This document shows, piece by piece, positions 59,449-64,000 of a stretch of 64,000 nt of DNA. Each line of letters begins with the position of its first letter. Positions within the stretch are counted from its first letter, which is position 1. The stretch is from contig JAVFKD010000015.1 in NCBI GenBank assembly GCA_036429605.1, forward strand, positions 2,193,421 through 2,257,420, in the 5' to 3' direction. The notes beneath the pieces were generated by a model. The model did not search any database, was not told where the DNA came from, and saw only the letters and a list, made by a program, of their open reading frames with translations. The translations under genes and the position numbers were made by a program. The DNA comes from Cladobotryum mycophilum (taxonomy: Eukaryota > Ascomycota > Sordariomycetes > Hypocreales > Hypocreaceae).

Positions 59449-60613
59449 CTATCTATATCTCTCCCAACTACCTAACAGCCTCCAGCTTTGCGCAACCCGG
59501 TCGATCTTGTCGAGAGCACCCCCTACCCTACCATCCGGATCATCGTATTTGTAGCCCTCAAATTCAATGAAGAAAATATATTGGAATGGTATCAATAAGC
59601 TCGGGCGGCTGTTGATGCTAGTCAGATTGAGACTGTGGTCCTTGAAGCAGCTCAACACCTCTGCCAGAGCGCCAGGGGATGTGTGCGGCACCGTGACCGA
59701 AATCATTGTTTTGCCTCCGAACTTTTCATCAGATTGCTTAACAAGACCCCAATCCTTTGGGACCTCCGTATTTTTCCCAATGATCAAGAAGCGTGTCGTA
59801 TTATCGTCACGATCCTCAATGTTCCTGGCGAGCATATCCAGACCATCAATAATATGGGCCGCAAGCTCGCTTGAGATGGCCGCCCATGTTCCGGTGGTGT
59901 CCTGACTGACAATCTCGGCTGCTCTGCTCGTTGAGCTGACATCGAAGATCTCTACATTCTTCAGGTAGGTTGAGATGAATGCATTGCATTGGCCAAAGGC
60001 TTGCGGATGGGAATAAAGCCTAGTAATATGATTGAGGTTGGTGAGAGGCTTTGACTTTGGCTTTGTTGGGCTTGGATCCGTTGCAGTGGGGGTGCATGTT
60101 CCAGAGCCTTCTCCCAGATCCTCTGGTAAAGGCGAAGGGCTCTTGTGGCCAACAAGACAGTGATGGACGTCAACAAAGATCTCCCCGTCGACGGTGATGT
60201 CTTTATACCGGCCGTTACGGTCGGCAAGGTTATCCAAAGTGAATACGACGGATCCATTGGTGGAGTTCTCAAAAGGAACCACGCCTGCAGTTACCTCGCC
60301 ATCTTGGACTTGATCAAAGACGTCTAACAAGATGAATCAGCCGTCTGCTGAAGACAAGGGGCGGTTGGCACCTTGCTGATATTTCCCCCATTGTGGATAC
60401 ATACCATCAATAGTAGACGCAGGGCGCAGCTCCCATTTTGACTCTGGGAACACCTGCCGGACTGCCTTGACCAGAAAATATTAGCAATGGAATATTCTGA
60501 AAATCACATGGAAAATCACATGGAAAGGGATGGACAAGGGGAAGTACCTGGTGAGAGTAGGAGGCAATGGGCCCCAGGAAGCTCACGAGGGGCTTTTTTT
60601 CTGAAGAAGCCAT
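59449..60613 (-). CDS. PHA2: prephenate dehydratase with ACT domain
   Basis: Reverse-strand gene with exons 60613-60548, 60465-60405 and 60323-59449; phases join to 333 residues. An in-frame ATG 18 bases upstream is a possible earlier start. The catalytic domain begins KPLVSFLGPIASYSHQAVRQVFP and includes GVVPFENSTNGSVV, a conserved binding segment. The motif TTRFLIIG carries the catalytic Thr-Arg-Phe. The C-terminal ACT domain (about 235-333) contains LNLTSINSRPS, the feedback-binding site for phenylalanine in relatives. It converts prephenate to phenylpyruvate, the committed step to phenylalanine, in the cytosol. A GAGTCA (TGACTC on the gene's strand) at 60838-60843, about 225 bp upstream, might be a Gcn4/CPC1 site. 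Confidence 0.92.
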
Positions 60614-60837
60614 GGACAAAGGAACAAGCATCAGAGATGCCACAATACGTCAGAGATGATGCTTGACCAAAAATCTTTACTTGCAAGTCTAAGTTTGTGA
60701 CTGTTGGAGGTTTCACATCTGTCTTGACATTTGGCGAAACCGGCTCGTGCCGTGGTGCAGTGAAAGTGGGGGCCTGGTTGCCAGTTCCGACTCGTAATGT
60801 GCCACAGGATGCCGTATCGACTAATGCGGTAACCTCA

Positions 60838-60843
60838 GAGTCA
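60838..60843 (-). promoter_or_regulatory. possible Gcn4/CPC1 site upstream of PHA2
   Basis: TGACTC on the gene's strand, followed by T rather than the preferred A. Cross-pathway control of amino-acid genes by CPC1 is well known in filamentous fungi, but a six-base match alone is weak. Confidence 0.25.
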
Positions 60844-61520
60844 GAGTAGGACGAAACTGCGAGGGTTACACTGCTAGGTATTCATGAATGATGCCTCAAG
60901 AGTTGTGTTGCGATTGATTGACGTGGGAATTGACAGGGGAGTTGTAGTCTAAGTATAGGTTAGCAAATCAATGCTGGTGTTTGATGACGTATTGTTAGTA
61001 AGTAACATGGCGGGGTGGCTGATTATGCCTCCCCTCCCATCAGTGAATATTCCTTGTTGGTTGAGTTGAAAATATCACTTTATTTACGACTTTATTCATT
61101 GACAATAATATTCCTAATAGTCCCAATATCAATTCGCAATGATATTCAAGTTGATCGTCGCACTGGAACATTGCATCTTACTCCATCCTGCGCCAGTGTC
61201 TATCGATCTGATGTGAGAAACGACATCTGCGAGCATGATTCGACAGCAGCATGCATCATGGTCTGGGATAGATTAACGAGACGTGGCCAACGGGAGCATT
61301 CGCCTTCCCATCTTCTCAATCCTTCTCCGAATGCCGGAGGCGGGGGAAGTGAAACCGGATCAGCCGGGGGGGGGTAGGTGGAGGGCAAGGAAGCCAAGCA
61401 ACGCCCTTTTGTCAATTGGTGTGATGTTTCGAGCCCGTCGCTTGAATACGATGTTATGGAAAGCTGAAACAATTCGCGCGCGCAAAACCGATGTGTGGGC
61501 TACTGGATGTTATACTGTGT

Positions 61521-61538
61521 GGTATGGTATGGTATGGT
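61521..61538. repeat. GGTAT pentanucleotide repeat
   Basis: Three and a half perfect copies of GGTAT. Confidence 0.8.
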
Positions 61539-63333
61539 CGCCTCGTATATATCTGCGAGGTTACAAAATGCGAAATGTGTGCGAATGTGTGTTTTTCTCC
61601 GTGCAACAGGATAATTAAACTACACGAGGTTTCCACAAGGCAGCAGCTAGCTATTATTTCACTGCATCACCGCATGTATGAATGTATGCATGTTGGTTCA
61701 TTCTTTGAAAAACAAGAAGAATTGCATCAGCTTTAAATGCGGTGGCATGTGGACACGAGCTGCATTGTGGGACTTGCTGCGCCATTCATCCTGTGGCAGA
61801 CTTCTAGAAGGGCGATGTGCCAAAAGCCGACCAAAACCAACAGATTTGTTGTGTGTCATGGTTGATTGATGAAAATAGCATACGGGTGATCCGCGAAGCT
61901 GCATCATGGGATGGGTTGCTGTTGTTGTTATTGATGCACGAAAAGGGTAATAATGATGATTGCCAATCATTCAACCGTTGCATTTCCTTCTCCTTGGAAC
62001 ACGCTCAAATAATAAAGGCCCACGGGGTTTAGAGGCAAAATGAGGGCATAATAATATTGGGCAAACTGGTCAGCTCCAGCGTTTCGTCGAAAGTTCGAAA
62101 CACCGCTGGTTTCATCCTTTGCCGAAGGCTGGCCTATCGCCTCGCAGCGCTCGCCACCAGGAGGCCTTGGGGTTGCCATGCGCCTGGACCCACAAGGGGG
62201 TGACCCTGTAAACGCCAATTCTAGCGGGATGCAGTGCTGTTGAATTGCTGAATGTTCACTGAATGGTGATGCTGGGGGGCTATTGTGATGGGTGATCTTG
62301 TCGCACTGAGATATATATATTCATAGTCTCTGTTTTTGTACAGTTGGCTTGTGGAAAGAAAAGAAGGAGAAAAACATCGCCGTAGTGATGAACAAACTCT
62401 TGCTCTTGGAGACTTGACAAACAAAGTAGACGAGCCGGTAGGATTGCATGAAAGCTGAGCAGATCATCAATCCCTACATGTGAAGGATCAGACTTTGCTC
62501 GCCCCCTCGTTTGCATGCCTCTCCGGAAGAAGCCCTTTGCGTATCGGAGGCCCAATCTTTCGTATTTCTTCTGCTTCCACTTTACCTGATGGCATTGGAT
62601 CAATTAGGAATCTGCTCCCCTCCCCAAATACTATCGCGTCCGACCCCCAGATCAAAACCACTCTGTCCCCTTCATCAAAGTTCCAAAACCACTCCATGAC
62701 CATCCCTTGACCAACCAAAGCCGTCTTCAAGCCCCTACTAAGACAAGACACTCTCTCCCGTGGCAGGTTTTGGATAAGCCCCAAAAAGTGCCCGCCCCAA
62801 TCTACAGCGCCTTTTAGCGGCTATAGTACGTCCTTTGGCGGTTTCCACGAGGCTACAGGGGTCGACTTTGGCCAATCGCCCGTTTTGCTAGGGTAGTCCC
62901 CCTCCTCGCTGGCCCGCTAAAGTCCTGCTACTACGCTATCTTTCTTTCGTTCGCCCATCCATACATCTCAATTCACCCTCTCCACGTCGTCGTCGTACTT
63001 TTTTCTATCTTTATCTTCTTTTCCCCCTTCTCTTCTTTCGAGCACCACGATACCTTCAGTTCTGAGACTGAGTCGTCAGGACTGCAGCAGGCTCTATCCG
63101 GGCTGGACCTGAAGCTCAAGGTGTGTGGTGCAGTCTTGGCCAGTTCAAGCCTGACTGGAGTGGCGGGAAAGCCGTCGCGGCTGGCTACCGTTATATTCCC
63201 CCCAACGGCCACGATCGCTTCGGTGTACACGCTGGACTCACGTTGCCATCGCCTATCCAACTCCCGACCTATCTAATCCTTAATACGAGAAGCAGAGACT
63301 TTTTTTTTTTAATTTCATTTCAATCTCGGCAAA

Positions 63334-64000
63334 ATGGCGATGCTCGCCTCCAAATCATCGTTTCCTCCCAGTCTCGGCGGGGCCACCGCCATGATCCCCA
63401 ACCCGCCTCCATCAGCTCTGCCAACATCAAGGAGGATACCCGTACAATCCTTCCCAAGCCCGACAGAATCCGAATTCTCCGACATCGACGGACCAGACTC
63501 GGTTAGATTCTGGGACGAGGATAAAGTTTGCGATTACCTCGCGAGCGTCAAATGTGGTGAATATGAGAAGGTGTTCAGGAAAAATCACATCAATGGCGAG
63601 AACCTGTTGGAAATGGACAAGGAGGTGCTGAAGGAGATGGGTATCGATAAAGTTGGCGATAGAGTTCGCCTTTTTCTGAATATCAAGAAATTACGGACAA
63701 GAGCCTATGCCAACCAGAGAAAGCGGAATAGGGTGAGTTTGGGTTGTTGAGCCGTCTTGAACCGCGAACGGTAACTGACTTTTTACATGTAGGATTCGTT
63801 TGCTGGACTTGATATCCTTCCCATGCCTGCCAGGAGCCCTTCCCCCAAGACTGGCAGCCGATCGATGCCTACGATAGCTCTCAACAAACGGTATTCTAGA
63901 CAAATCGATCTCTCGGGCTTGGCAGACCATGGCAGACCTGGCTCCCCTCTCCAGCCAGGCGATGTCCGATTAAGACAGCGATATCCCGCAGGAGCAGGTT
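63334..64000 (+). CDS. STE11: STE11-like MAPKKK, N-terminal part (cut by the window edge)
   Basis: Exon 1 is 63334-63732 and exon 2 starts at 63793 and runs past the window end; the intron has GTGAGT and TACATGTAG borders. Residues 57-120 form a SAM domain: RFWDEDKVCDYLASVKCG, FRKNHINGENLLEMDKE, MGIDKVGDRVRLFL. The flanks SPTESEFSD and KRNRDSFAGLD are typical of the fungal Ste11/Mst11 N-terminus. The second exon begins a Ser/Pro/Arg-rich linker before the expected Ras-binding-like and kinase domains, which are not visible here. Family role: MAPKKK of the pheromone/invasive-growth pathway, bound to Ste50 through the SAM domain. The kinase identity is inferred from the N-terminus only. Confidence 0.82.

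Larger units (their letters stand above)
60614..63333. promoter_or_regulatory. 2.7 kb divergent region between PHA2 and the STE11-like gene
   Basis: No exon chain or recognisable domain. It contains the PHA2 promoter at the left and a pyrimidine-rich probable leader of the kinase gene at 62940-63320. A GGTAT repeat lies at 61521-61538. The rest is unique sequence without apparent genes. Confidence 0.5.

Noticed and set aside
59449..59700. INSRPS instead of the bacterial ESRP motif in the ACT domain
   Set aside because: As far as I recall this is usual for fungal prephenate dehydratases, so not a lesion.
1..64000. CRISPR array, bacterial operon signals or ribosomal RNA genes
   Set aside because: None seen; the simple repeats have no unique spacers and the genome is eukaryotic.

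Overview
The window is nuclear DNA of a filamentous ascomycete, most likely a Sordariomycete and probably Hypocreales. Genes are broken by 45-195 bp GT-AG introns with CTAAC-type branch points. There is an extremely A+T-rich block with the look of repeat-induced point mutation (RIP). HET, NACHT-ankyrin and subtilase genes typical of fungal self/non-self and cell-death repertoires are present, as are an Hsp104, a Mhr1, a prephenate dehydratase and the start of a Ste11-type MAPKKK.

Layout. (1) 0.35-16.5 kb is an accessory, conflict-gene island: an intracellular subtilase with a long alpha-helical/ankyrin-like N-terminus; a divergent conserved protein of unknown function; a RIP-degraded 1.7 kb transposon with TA duplications and a possible solo LTR inside it; a hydrolase-like-NACHT-ankyrin NLR; and two dead genes (one unrecognised, one HET) whose premature stops are of the RIP type. 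(2) 16.5-37.6 kb is nearly gene-free. It holds one TALE homeobox transcription factor (26.8-28.1 kb) with about 10.3 kb and 9.4 kb of microsatellite-rich DNA on either side. (3) 37.6-50 kb carries a caspase-like protein fused to a homeodomain-like segment and a rhodanese fold, a Cys-rich unknown fungal family protein, a CYP52-like P450, a calcineurin-like phosphoesterase and PBN1/PIG-X. (4) 50.5-64 kb is compact housekeeping/regulatory DNA: a Zn2Cys6 factor, HSP104, MHR1, a small degenerate gene, PHA2, and the 5' end of a STE11-like kinase at the right edge.

I rebuilt splice structures by hand. Most gave full-length proteins with consistent intron phase. Four genes need exactly one extra base to stay open. 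In three of them (subtilase, NLR, PBN1) the missing base lies in a run of five C where six are expected, and in the fourth (phosphoesterase) probably in a run of three C. One six-base run in a coding region (caspase-like gene) is intact. Because PBN1 should be essential, the pattern points to a systematic base-calling or assembly deficit, with real pseudogenisation as the alternative. The HET gene and its neighbour are different: they carry in-frame CAG/CAA/TGG to stop changes of the CpA-to-TpA type.

How the genes may work together is largely inference: the left island combines a protease, an NLR, a HET fragment and, further right, a caspase-like protein, all families tied to regulated cell death in fungi. 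The right part is ordinary metabolism (phenylalanine synthesis, GPI-anchor synthesis, proteostasis, mitochondrial genome maintenance) and signalling.
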